Shown piece after piece: positions 23,626-33,992 of a DNA stretch of 64,000 nucleotides (its first letter is position 1; each line of letters starts with the position of its first letter). Made by a program: the position numbers and the translations under genes. The notes beneath the pieces were generated by a model. That model did not search any database and was not told the DNA's origin. It saw only the letters and a list, made by a program, of their open reading frames with translations. The DNA comes from Phialocephala subalpina (taxonomy: Eukaryota > Ascomycota > Leotiomycetes > Helotiales > Mollisiaceae), in NCBI GenBank assembly GCA_900073065.1, contig FJOG01000014.1, forward strand, positions 1,290,803 through 1,354,802, in the 5' to 3' direction.

Positions 23626-24516
23626 CTGTGAGTGAGCTGTGGTTTAAGAAATAGTCTTTTTGCTTGCCTTCGTGTATTCGTTCAGCAACGAAGCGTCCTC
23701 GCGATAGTCGCTCTTGTTGGTTAGCGTCTCTTCTGACCAAAGTCGCTCTCCTGGGCAGGGTCATTTTGGTTTTCAGAGCCGCTCTCGTAGGCAAAGTTTC
23801 TCTTTTTGGCAGAGGCGCTACATTGACCTTCGAGGCTTGATCGCTTCTAACGAGACACCAAAGATTGGCCCTCTCTTCTTTCGTATTCGCTTGTACAGTT
23901 TGGGTAGAATCGTGATTACATCGATGTGAAGTTCGACTTGGATCAACTTCCTTACTTGTGAGAAAGAGAAGGAAGGATGCAGTTGACTACTCACCCCGAT
24001 CGAAGCTGCCACTTCGAAAAGGCAAGTAATACCAAGACATCAAAAGTGGATGCAGTGAAACCAAATTTTTGAACATGACTTCTCGTCTCTGGTTGAGTGC
24101 ACATTATTTACCCGACTCAATCGGCGAATTCTTCTCTCGATTTGGGTCGGTTCCTGAGATCGGCAAGCCAAATCGCGAGGTCGAAATGCGGGGATAGCTT
24201 CAGCGTCCACTCTTCATCGTTTTTTGTAGCTAAAAGTCCACAATTCCCTTGAATTCGGGTTGCCTGAAGTGTACTCAAGATCTTTGGAGCAATTAGTGTT
24301 ACCCCGGAATTCAGGCCCGAAAGGAATCGTACATGCAAAATGACAGCACGAACGAAATCCAGTGAATTCCATCCGGATTGCATTTGGTCCATATCCGGCT
24401 TCCGCGTCCCTTCTTGATCAGTCTTCCTATTTAGTGCGGAACATAAACCAAGTCGCACAAATCTTCCTCCTCCCAAACCAGAACAACGTCAACTCTCGTC
24501 AAGTATTGTCTCAACT
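23626..24516. other. Intergenic region with degenerate repeats
   Basis: It contains the ~36-bp degenerate tandem repeats listed separately and otherwise nothing recognisable. The last ~200 bp should be the promoter of the esterase locus. Confidence 0.5.
23706..23820. repeat. Degenerate ~36-bp tandem repeat
   Basis: A motif AGTCGCTCT / AGCCGCTCT / AGGCGCTA recurs at 23706, 23741, 23777 and 23813, spaced 35, 36 and 36 bp. The DNA between is similar but diverged, with T-rich TTTTGG before the last units. It starts about 80 bp after the SDR stop codon. Confidence 0.6.
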
Positions 24517-25954
24517 ATGCGTTTCTCCCTTCTCTTCATAGCTGTCTCCTTCCTAGGAGCAGCTCTTGCAGCAAAGACAATCGCTAGAAAGGTCAACTCA
24601 GGTCCAACAGGCTACGTTATCGACTTCGTCTTCACCCCAAATGCTACCACGCACCCCAAGTCCGTCCAACTCGGTTTCCCGCTATTCTCAGACTCCCTCC
24701 ACGCCTCGCCATCCGTCGTTAATGGCTACCTCCCATATGACTGGAGGCCTGAGTACTTCTCGATGGAGATATTCTCCAGTGCCCTTCCTGTTCCCGTTGC
24801 TGGATTGAACATGACCTTCAACTCACGCTCTGGAGACTGGGAGATCACTGTTCCGTTTCCTTCTGGGACATTCAATTACAACTTTTACCTCGATTGCAAC
24901 GATACCAACTACTTCAAGTGTCCGGCTGCCGTGACCGATCCTTCGAATCCACTGATTGAGCTTTATCCTGGAGACCAGTTTGTCAGCGTCATTCAGGTGC
25001 CGTTCAAGAAGAAATACCAGGTTAGGGATTATGAGTGGCAGCTTCCACTCTCCTGAGAGAGCCGTAGGGGCAATATCTCGTTCCAGCACTACCCCTCTCC
25101 TGGCTCGACCTATCCTTCTCCAGGTAGGAATTCACTTTGGCACATTGTCCCAGATAATTACTAACACAACTAGGTGTTCACGACGTAGGCAGCTACCTCC
25201 TCGCAGAGTACGGTACCATCCTAGGCAAGAAATACCCAGTTCTCTACCTCTCCCACGGCGGTGGTGGTTCCGATTCAGACTGGCTCAACCAAGGGCGTCC
25301 ACAATATCCTCGACCGCCTCATCAACTCTGGAGATCTCGAACCAACAATCGTGGTGACGCTAAACTTCTATAATCTTGACGTCACCATAAAGCAATACGC
25401 TACCAACTCTTCCATTGAGGGTTTTGACGTCGGTATGTACCTGCTCTAAAGTCTCTCTGAAGAAAAGTGACTAACCAGCAGATAATAGTTGGCCTAAACG
25501 GGTTCTTTAATCCGATTCGCAAGAACTAAGATTACATGAAGAATTTGATCCCTTGGGTAGCACGCACCTACCCCGTGAACGCAACTTCCTCAGCACGCGC
25601 GTTCGCAGGTCTTTCGTTAGGCGGCGGACTCACACTCACCATGCTCTTCAACACCACAGACACGTTCTCCTCCTACTGCGCGTCATGCTCAACACTCCCT
25701 CCCCAGAGTCCACTGATCCGATTTGGAACCAGGCTTCTCTCCGGGACGTTGGCATCTTTGTGGGAGCAGGATTCTATGATAGTGCATTCGACAACTCTCG
25801 AAACTTCCAGACGAGACTGAGTGCTGTGAACTTGAGCTACTTAAGTCATTACCCGACAAATGGAGCCCATCAGCGGAGTACGTGGCAGGAGATTCTGTAT
25901 GTGTATTTAAAGAGTGCGCTCTGGAAGGGGGTCCCGTATGGGTTTGAGACTTGA
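24517..25954 (+). pseudogene. Secreted esterase (alpha/beta hydrolase, CE1/esterase-D-like), multiply disrupted
   Basis: The ATG at 24517 gives a clear signal peptide (MRFSLLFIAVSFLGAALA) and an N-terminal beta-sandwich-like region to LPLS. An in-frame TGA follows at 25054-25056, after which the same frame continues as SFQHYPSPGSTYPSPG. A normal 50-nt intron (25124-25173) leads to VHDVGSYLLAEYG and YPVLYLSHGGGGSDSDW. The frame then slips by one base near 25294-25298 to continue as VHNILDRLINSGDLEPTIVV. A second intron is at 25433-25481. A TAA at 25527-25529 precedes the block with the nucleophile motif AGLSLGG, and another slip near 25684 leads to the C-terminus (IFVGAGFYDSAFDNS, PTNGAHQRSTWQEIL). 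I count at least two stops and two or three frame breaks. Intact relatives are secreted esterases acting on plant or feruloyl esters; this copy should be dead. Confidence 0.85.
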
Positions 25955-26341
25955 GTATTTGGGAAGACGATGGAGAGGAAAATCTTTGTTGTGTATGGGT
26001 AAAGCTCGAAGAGAGTTGCTAGATAACGATGCGTTAGCATTGGTATGTCTTGGACTCTTGTTTTGTGCCTGTACATAGCTCTCTTGGTCCAGCCTCCAAG
26101 AACGTCGGGTTGGCTTTTGCATTTGCTCAAGCACTCGGCAGAGACCGTCCTTTCAACCACTGTTTCGGTCTTCAAAATAACAACGAAACTGTATTAGGAT
26201 TCTAATGTCTTCATGTGTGCTGTATATACAACCGTAATCACCGTGTGTACATCTGTCTCTCTAGATCCAGCCTCCTAGCCCAAGAACTCCGGGTATATGT
26301 TCTAGATCCCTCTCCCAAACAAAAGAAATCCTCACTCATAA

Positions 26342-28477
26342 TCAAACAATATTCACCGTCCCCGTTTCCCCAACATCAACATCAACCAAAACACTCTCCT
26401 CCTCTTCCTCCACCTCCCCATTCTCCCCTTTCAAATCCCTACCCCAACCCCTCCTCTCCATCACGCAACCCGCCATCCAAATCCCAACCACAGAAAAAAT
26501 GCAAATGATCGCAACACCAAAGAAAGGGAGTCCCACCCAAGCACCCTTCATCCTCAGTCCAACAATATAAAGCTTTGCTAAACTCGGTCCCGAGATCAGC
26601 GCGCCCGTGACTTCGACAACGGAAATCATGGCGTAGAGCTGCCCGATATGTTCTCGTTCGATGAGGGACGTGATCAACGATCTAGTCAAAGCAATACATC
26701 CCATCCCAAGAGTAAAAATTGCCATCCCAATAACCGTCAACGGTAAAGTTGGCGAAGCGGCGATTATGAGGATGCCGAGCTTTAAGAAGTTAGTACTATG
26801 CTTTCTGCAGAAGGAAAGAGCCGAAGAGGATGAAACCTCTTCGGGAGCTCCCCAACACAGCAAATTTCAAGAGGCGAGACAAAGAAAAAAGGATTGATTA
26901 CGGTCATGATAAGGAACGAGGCGCGTGCTAACACCAGATCTTTCTTCGCCGAAGAGAACTTTAGTTTCTTTGTTAAGAAATGAGATAGCAAAGGGAGGAT
27001 GACAAGTAAGAGTACGATATTCACTCCCGCGCGGAGGGATAGCAAGAGGGAGGAGAGGCGGAGCGGGAAATGGAATCGAGTGGAGATGTAGCGGAGCGAG
27101 AGGTCGACGCTCTGTCCCGCAAACGGCTGTACGATGAACGTCCCCAGTAAAATGATTATCGGCGCGGAATGTAAGACCGATAGCGAGGACGAGAGTGTCT
27201 TTAGACTGGTTTCGAACTCGTTTTTGATAGAGACTAGAATAGACGTCGATTTCTTGGTGTTGCTGGATTGATCAAGGTCGAGATTTGAAGGCGAGGGCGT
27301 AAGGTGTGATGGATTCGAAGGTCGGGGACGCATGTGTAGAGTTTCGGGAATGAGAAAGATGAGTAGGGTTCCAAATACCAAGGTCAAGGTTCCAAGTATC
27401 AGCGGGATCCAGTTTGAGGTCTTCATCAATAGAGCTGCTATTGATGGAGCGATGAGTTCGGCAACTAAACCAGCGCTAACACCGAGGAAGAAGACGTTTG
27501 CTCTGTTTGAATATCAGTTTTTGATACAGACGTCGGTAATTTTGGCAACTTGGGAATATTGGAAATACCTGTTGGCTTCTGGTGTAATATCACAAGCAAT
27601 AGCGTAGAAATCCATGGCTGCGACTGCCTCCCCTCCACCAATAAAGGTGAGGATTGGACCGAGCCAGACGAGGCGGAGTGGAAGGGTTCTCCAAAACCAC
27701 ATCACGCACATTTGCCACATGGCGCAGAGGACGAGACCGCTGATTGCCATGATGAAGACTGGTTTTCGTCCGATCCTGTTAGTCGTTAGTTTGGTTCTTG
27801 TCCACAACATACACTACTCGCCATGTTCATAAGTCTGGCAGAGGTTTGTAGACTTATAAACATGGCGAGTATGTTTGGGTCTCCTCCATTGAAAGACAGA
27901 GCTTAGACGAAAACGAATGTTCCATCAAGGATAGAATAGGGATGATTGAGCATACCTATCAGCCAACAACCCATATGGAATCGTAGTAACCAAACCTATT
28001 CTCCATCAGCTTCCATCCCCTCACAACTTCCCCTCCCCTTCCTTTCTTTCAGCAAAACTCACTAGGAATAGCCCCAATAACATGCAACCCCGCCACAACA
28101 ATACTCAACTCATTCTGCACCTCATCTCCCTTACAAAGACTCTCATCAATTCCATCCCCAAACCCAATAAACCCCTCTCCTTCCTTCTTCGCATAATAAT
28201 GATGGCAGATAATATCTTCATAAATCCTAATCCCAGGAACCGCCATAAGATATCCTCCAAAACCAAGTATGAAGAGAATCACTAGCACAATGCCAGTGAT
28301 GATGCGCGGGGAATGCGTGGTGTGGAGGTGGATGTAGGAGGATGTTCGTGAGTGGCCATTGGGTCGAGGAGGTTGTGGGAATGTGGTGAGGGTAGGGGAG
28401 TCTGGCGCAGAGGAGAGGAGTGGCGCATCTTCATTGTCGGAGGAGTCGTAGTCGCGGTCCTGGTCTGGGAGCGTCAT
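26342..28477 (-). CDS. MFS transporter with SLC46/tetracycline-like architecture
   Basis: Five exons, complement(join(26342..26779,26902..27502,27569..27775,27956..27995,28063..28477)), sum to 567 codons (566 residues). The 40-nt exon 2 is needed to join AGLHVIGAIPS to LVTTIPYGLLADRIGRKP (motif A). The N-terminal ~50 residues are acidic (DYDSSDNEDAPLLSS). TM1 is IITGIVLVILFILGF, and the first extracellular loop (IRIYEDIICHHYYAKK) is typical of fungal members of this MFS branch. A long basic-acidic loop lies mid-protein, and the C-terminal tail is very acidic (EVEEEEESVLVDVDVGE). The start at 28477 was preferred to an in-frame ATG at 28807, because the intervening residues do not look conserved and probably are 5' leader. 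The substrate is unknown. Confidence 0.88.
27816..27870. repeat. 21-bp inverted repeat inside an intron of the MFS gene
   Basis: Left arm 27816-27836 and right arm 27850-27870 are reverse complements with one difference, which becomes a G-U pair in the transcript; the loop is 13 nt. The intron (27776-27955, 180 nt) is much longer than others nearby, and the hairpin accounts for part of the excess. Confidence 0.9.
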
Positions 28478-30089
28478 CTTGAGGGCTGTAGCGGCGGAAT
28501 TACTGCTTATCTTGAAGATGCGGTATCGAAGGAAAGGATGCTGGATTTGAGCAGAGAGAATCAAGTCTGCGTCCTGCGCAGAACATCCCTCAATTGGACT
28601 CAAGGAACAATATATAGAAATACAGAGAGAGATATCGGAGTTCCAATTGATCAAAACCAGTAGGAAAGAAGAAGGAAAGAGAGTAGAAGACGTGGCAGAG
28701 GAAATAAGAAACCGTTCCGTATCGCTCAACCAACTCCTAGATTGCGGCGAAGCTGTGACGTCTCGGCCCCAAGATTGACCGACGAAACAGGGATACCAGA
28801 ATCCCATAAGAGTTGCCTACCTTAATTCGCAATCAAGTTGATTGTCAAAGTGCTTTGTGAGGTACCTGAATGGTTGGAGGGGGATGTGCCTGACGTGGCC
28901 TTGGAAAGGAGACGTTGGCGGTTGTGAGGCAGCAGTTTTTGGGCCTTGCTCCGAGCTCCGTGAATTTCGGGGTGATGACATGCATCAGAGATACAAATGG
29001 TGAGCTTCCTGTTTGGGGATGCTTGATGCTGCGCGATAGGACAATAAAAAGGAAGGAAAGGTCGCTATCTGCAAGCTGACGAAGGGAAGAGAGGTTGGTT
29101 CGTTCGTTCATTCTCACGAGAGAAGGATGGTTGGTGGTGTTCATGAAGAGAAGACTCACTACGAAATGCGTTTGGCCGCCGCATTTGCGCATGCAATATG
29201 CACTAAAACACCAAAACTCAATTGCAAGGAGAACCACTTGGAAAACTCATCACTATATATATTTCAGGTACAAAGGTACATGAGATTCGACGAGTCATGA
29301 CTCGACTTTTTAAAAAAAATTCCAACCCATCCGCTCACCAAATACTTTCAAAAAAATCGCACCAGCATTATCCTCACCTCAAGACTTCACAGGAGCGCCT
29401 ACACAGGCACATATGCCTACTTGGGCAGGGGTGCCTTTGTAGGCGCTCCTTCACTTCTCAAACTTCACTTTCCCCTCGACGTGCAACAAAATTGAGTCTG
29501 TGAGCCATGATTCGTTGAAGCATCGTCAGGCTCACCGAATCTGGATGGCTTTAGATGAGCTAGATCCAATTTGGCGATGAATGGCAATTGGACGAATGGG
29601 TGGATGAGAGCTGTCACTTCGCGCTCGAGTTGCGATGTGCAACAAAACGTGGAAGGAGAGAAGGAAAAGTGGAGGGAAGCATGTGGATGACATGTGACTG
29701 AGTTTGAGGAGAGAGGGGTTTGCTCTCAGAGTGAATACTATGGGAAGAGACTGAGAGGACATGAGAACGGAAGATGGTGTGATGTCAGAAAGCAGGTTAA
29801 TTATCGAGGATTGGGGGAAAAGTATAGTGGTCACATGTATGTGATGAAGACTCGATATCTGCAGCCTTTGATGCTAAAAAGGGACCTCGAGGGACTCGAA
29901 AACGGGCAGGAGGAAAAGAAAGAAAAACGAGAAGTGAGTACATAATCTTGATATTCAGAATTGAAGTCCGAATGAGAATTAACAGTGTTGTCAATTAAGT
30001 CTATATCCAAGTACTCCTCCATTACAATCCAGTAACCAATATCCCCCTAAATATAAAAGAAACCAGAAACCTATTTACAACAATCTACA
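28478..30089. other. Intergenic region with a MITE-like hairpin
   Basis: It holds the 5' leader and promoter of the MFS gene and the 3' flank of the secreted-protein gene. The only structure seen is the hairpin at 29391-29450. Confidence 0.5.
29391..29450. repeat. 60-bp hairpin flanked by TCAC direct repeats (MITE-like)
   Basis: Arms AGGAGCGCCTACACAGGCAC (29391-29410) and GTGCCTTTGTAGGCGCTCCT (29431-29450) pair along 20 bp with one mismatch. The element is bounded exactly by TCAC on both sides (29387-29390 and 29451-29454), as expected of a target-site duplication. A terminator or chance palindrome is the alternative. Confidence 0.7.
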
Positions 30090-31394
30090 CTAGCAAGTTC
30101 CAACACCCCATCCACCGCAGTTACCACCTCTGAACGAATTATCTGGGCAACCACCAACCGCGCAGATCGGTCCATAGCTCGCAGAGTACGTAGCATTAGT
30201 ATAAGCATACGCCTGAGAAACAGACCAGTAGTCGCTACCTCTGTATTGACCGTAGTTGGTAGCATAGTTGCTGGCCCACTCTTCGCTGTACATGGCGCAG
30301 TAGATACCCTGAGGCTGGTTCTCGTCGCTGAGAACATAGACAACGACTTGGTTGCAGACGTTGGGCTTGCCGGTAGACGGTGGGTGACGGGAGTTGTAAG
30401 CGGTTTGAGCAGTGCAAGCGAGTGTGCAAGCTTGGACACCTGCAGCATAGGTTTGGACGGTGGAGAAGGAGAAGAACTTGTAGCCCATGTAGGTGTTGGT
30501 GTTGGTGACTGGGTCGTTGGGAGCATTGATAGCGCCACCGAGCTCAACTGGGCCAGTGAAGCCAGTTTGGGATGGTGGAGCGGCGTTCTTGTTGTAGCCG
30601 TTGGAGCCTGTGATGTGTGTTAGTTGCTGTGTGAAAGGGCACGGGGTGGATAGACTTACCAGTGATGACAACCTCGAAGCTGTCGCGGTGTTCGCCGGTG
30701 TTGACTGCAGTTGCAGCTTGGATTTGAACTCCCCATCGGACACACTTGATATTGGTGAGAGAAGGTGGGTTGGGGCAGCTATCCGCGTTTGGATCGAGGG
30801 TTGGGTCACGCTCGAAGTAGATGTTAAATGCTTGGCATTGAGGGTGCTGGTCGCAGTAGCTGGCGCAAGCAATGGTGTCGTAGCTACTCAAGGTCTTGTA
30901 GCCCAAGTAGGAAACAGTCTGGCTGGAACCTTGGAGGTTGTGGAAAGCCAATGAGTAGCCTTGAGGAGTGCCTTGAGCAGTAGCAGCATTGGTTGCCGCA
31001 TCTTGGAATGCTTGGTAGGCGTAGAAGGACGATGGCGAGTCATCAGGGCTGGTCGATGTCAGCATGAGGTCTCGTTGCGGTCTGAAAATACTTACGTAGA
31101 GACTGTTGGTCCAGTACCCTTTGGTTGAGCACTGCAGTCGCCATCACGCTTGCCCAGAACCTCTAAAAAATCCCGCTTGTCGTTGGTTGTAGCAGTGTCG
31201 GTGACGGAAGCATCGGCAATGGTGACAACAGCAGCAGCTGGTTGAAGTGTCACAGTCTCGGAGGAGCCAGTGAATGGTGCGGCGCTGACGACTGGGTCAG
31301 GAGCGGCATCGACAAGGTCGAACTCGATGTCCTGAGGACGGGGTGCTGCAAGAGCGAGAGCCGCAAAGGCAGAGACGACGAATGTGGAACGCAT
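30090..31394 (-). CDS. Secreted protein with Kex2-type sites and two PAN/apple-like halves
   Basis: Three exons, complement(join(30090..30607,30660..31048,31096..31394)), encode 401 residues. The start MRSTFVVSAFAALALAA is a signal peptide (about residues 1-17). Dibasic KR sites at 73-74 and 82-83 would be cut by a Kex2-like protease and release a pro-region. The mature part has two related halves. Each runs from a YLGYKTLSSYDTIACASYC or YMGYKFFSFSTVQTYAAGV-like block to Cys-rich stretches (CQAFNIYFERD; CNQVVVYVLSDENQ), reminiscent of PAN/apple-type folds. The end is Gly- and Cys-rich (GGNCGGWGVGTC). Related proteins in fungi are of unknown function, secreted or wall-bound. Introns of 47 and 52 nt have good consensus. 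Confidence 0.85.
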
Positions 31395-33992
31395 CTTGAT
31401 TGTTGTGAGACTTGAAGGAATGGAATTAGATATTGAAAAGAGTGTAGCGTAATGAAGGACAGGAGACACATGGAGGACGAAGAGTCTTTATAGATTGCTT
31501 TCCAAATGCCATTTCCATATGCACTTGTCAAGTTGCCATGGTTCAATGGGCCACAGTGGTACAGCAGACGCCTCATTCTACGAGCGGGAGAAAGTATACA
31601 CGCGAATTGAGCGAGGCTCTGGCGTCTAGAATGCGTGCGATCAGACGAGACAGAGCAGCTGCACCCAGCTTGGGTTAGGGAGAAGGTTTGTGGCTGTCTG
31701 CACATGGCGAGTCTAGCTGAAGGCTTCCTCGCCGACCACTTGGACTCTTGGGTAAAGCTCTAGCTGCTTGCATGGTGTTGTTGTTTGTTTGCCTTGACAT
31801 CGTCCGAGTGAAGTGGAAGAGCAAGGGGCACATCCCCAAAAGAGAAAGGCCAGCGTTTTCAAGCTCAATGCGTGCTAACCACATTAAGCTCAATAAACGC
31901 CAAGACACGGCGGACTCTCCAAAAATGGAAGTGTCGTCGAGATGCTGAGTTTCCAAATCTGCTCGCATGTTTTTTCTTTCTTTTGGTTGGGCTTGCAAGG
32001 GAACGACAAAGCGCATTCGAGATGTTCTAGAGCCCGAAACGAAACGAAGGCCACTCAGCTCAATGCATCGCTGTATTGATTGTCTCTGAAGGGTCTCTTC
32101 ACAGACCACGAACTCGACATGACGCCCCGCTGGTGGACGCCACAAATAAACCATAGCCCCGTCTCGGGACACGACGAAAGCCACAGGAGAAAGTTGACCG
32201 GTGGAACGAGGATTCTATTCTCGTGCATGCCAGCCACGATCCCCTCATCAAACTTGCATCGTCCTACACGTGCGCCGTCTGGAGCCTTGCAGGCCTTGGG
32301 TCCTTGATACATTCAGGAGTCCGCAGCAAGCTTGAGCACCTCGCCGCCAGCACCTCAAATAACCTTCAACCAAGAACAACCACCATCAGATGAATACGAA
32401 AAGTTTGTCGACGACGGAAATCTCAGCCATCCGCTCGCCATCCGCACGCCCTTCCCATGAAGCAAACAAAAGGCGTTCAAACTCTGACGCCTAACCTTAT
32501 CTAATTCTCCTCGAGTCAACCGCAGAGTCGCAATCTTCAACGCATCGCTCAGGTACCCGGTCGTGGTCTCAGCTCGAAGTCTTCGTAGACAGCCACACAC
32601 GATTCTTTGTGGGGTGCTCATCTCCTGTTGATCTCCCGCGGCTGACCACCCTGTGGGTAGCGACTCGACCCACCAGGTCCCTGTCCTTGTAGTAAGCTTA
32701 AATAGGACGCTCTAGCTCCTCAATAACGCCAAACCAGCCATCACGCTTTACCGAGAAGAGTCGTGATAATTTATGAGGATTCTTGGTCATCACGAGCGCG
32801 GGGACAAACACACGAGATTATCCGGAGCCAGCCGATGAGAGCCCTCGAAACCAATCCTCTTGCCAACGCAGATCTTCCCCAGATCCAGGATAATTTTGCT
32901 CGGCCAGATCTTTCGATGGTGCTGAGTGCTCGGGGAACCACGCTTTGTTGACAACTTTGACAGTTGACCAGCAACCAGCTGGACTCACAGCCAAACGGTA
33001 CCCCCCTCACTGACTCACGGTTTGACTTTCCCCTTGGAGCCTTGGAAGTTGGACCTTTGGAAGCTCTGCTCACCGCATGATCCAAAAACCAAGTCCGGGC
33101 CGAGCAAGGGTCCTGGGTCCTGAAAAATGCGGCTCTCCAAAGCCAGCCTCCATCTCAAAGCCACAACAGCCATCCGTTGGCCAGCCCTCAGCGTATCTAA
33201 TCAAATAGGAGACTCAAATCGATTAGTACGCGGCCACTCCGTTCTCCACTGTCCATGCACACCACGTTGTGGACCCACGGCCATGGTGAAGGACCCCAGA
33301 GTTCTGCCTTGCTACGGGCAGTCCTCCGGTCGAGTCAGCTATTGTCTTTGAACAAGCAAGGCTGAGTCCGTCGTCCAGTGACACCGACTATTTGGTAACT
33401 GTTGAGCTTTCTGGGATCTTTGAAGAAAGAATTGGCGAGCGAGGGGAGCCGATACCGGTGTCGAAGTCTCGAGTCCGCTGTTCTAGCATCTGTCTAGTAG
33501 TATCCACCGGAATATTGACATTGTTCTGGAGACTGGAATATCAAATGTCAGATGATAGATTCTAGTTCTGGATCTGAAGTCTGATTTGGAACGAGAAAGG
33601 GTTTGACCAACTCGTCGTCTCCATTTTTTCTTCTTTTCGGCGAGTCTAAGATCCTCTGCTCCTAGCCAGTAGTTTGCATTTTTCAGCAAGATAGAGGAAG
33701 TCTCGTCTTCTAGCCAGAATCTACAATCTGGCTCGAGTGTCCAAGTAGGAATCATGGAATGTTTGAGAATTTTGTGTCAGCCACGTTGCTAAGTTGAGAT
33801 AGATTTGCAGACTTTATGTCTTCATTTTATTCAAGAATAACGCCAAATTTGGTGTATCTTTTTTGGATTCCACGCTACGGATGGGTCTGGCAAGAGAGTG
33901 AGGGGATGCGTTGCTGAAGAATCCGTTCCACCCGGCCCTGTTGCAACGAGCAAGAGCTACTGTCATACCATGTTTTGAGTTGTGATAATATC
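31395..33992. other. Unassigned region (2.6 kb)
   Basis: A 169-codon minus frame at 31675-32184 overlaps plus frames and has no recognisable motif. The rest holds only short frames. The first few hundred bases before 31394 should be promoter. Confidence 0.5.

Noticed and set aside
31675..32184. 169-codon minus ORF upstream of the secreted-protein gene
   Set aside because: No recognised motif; other frames of similar length on the same DNA.
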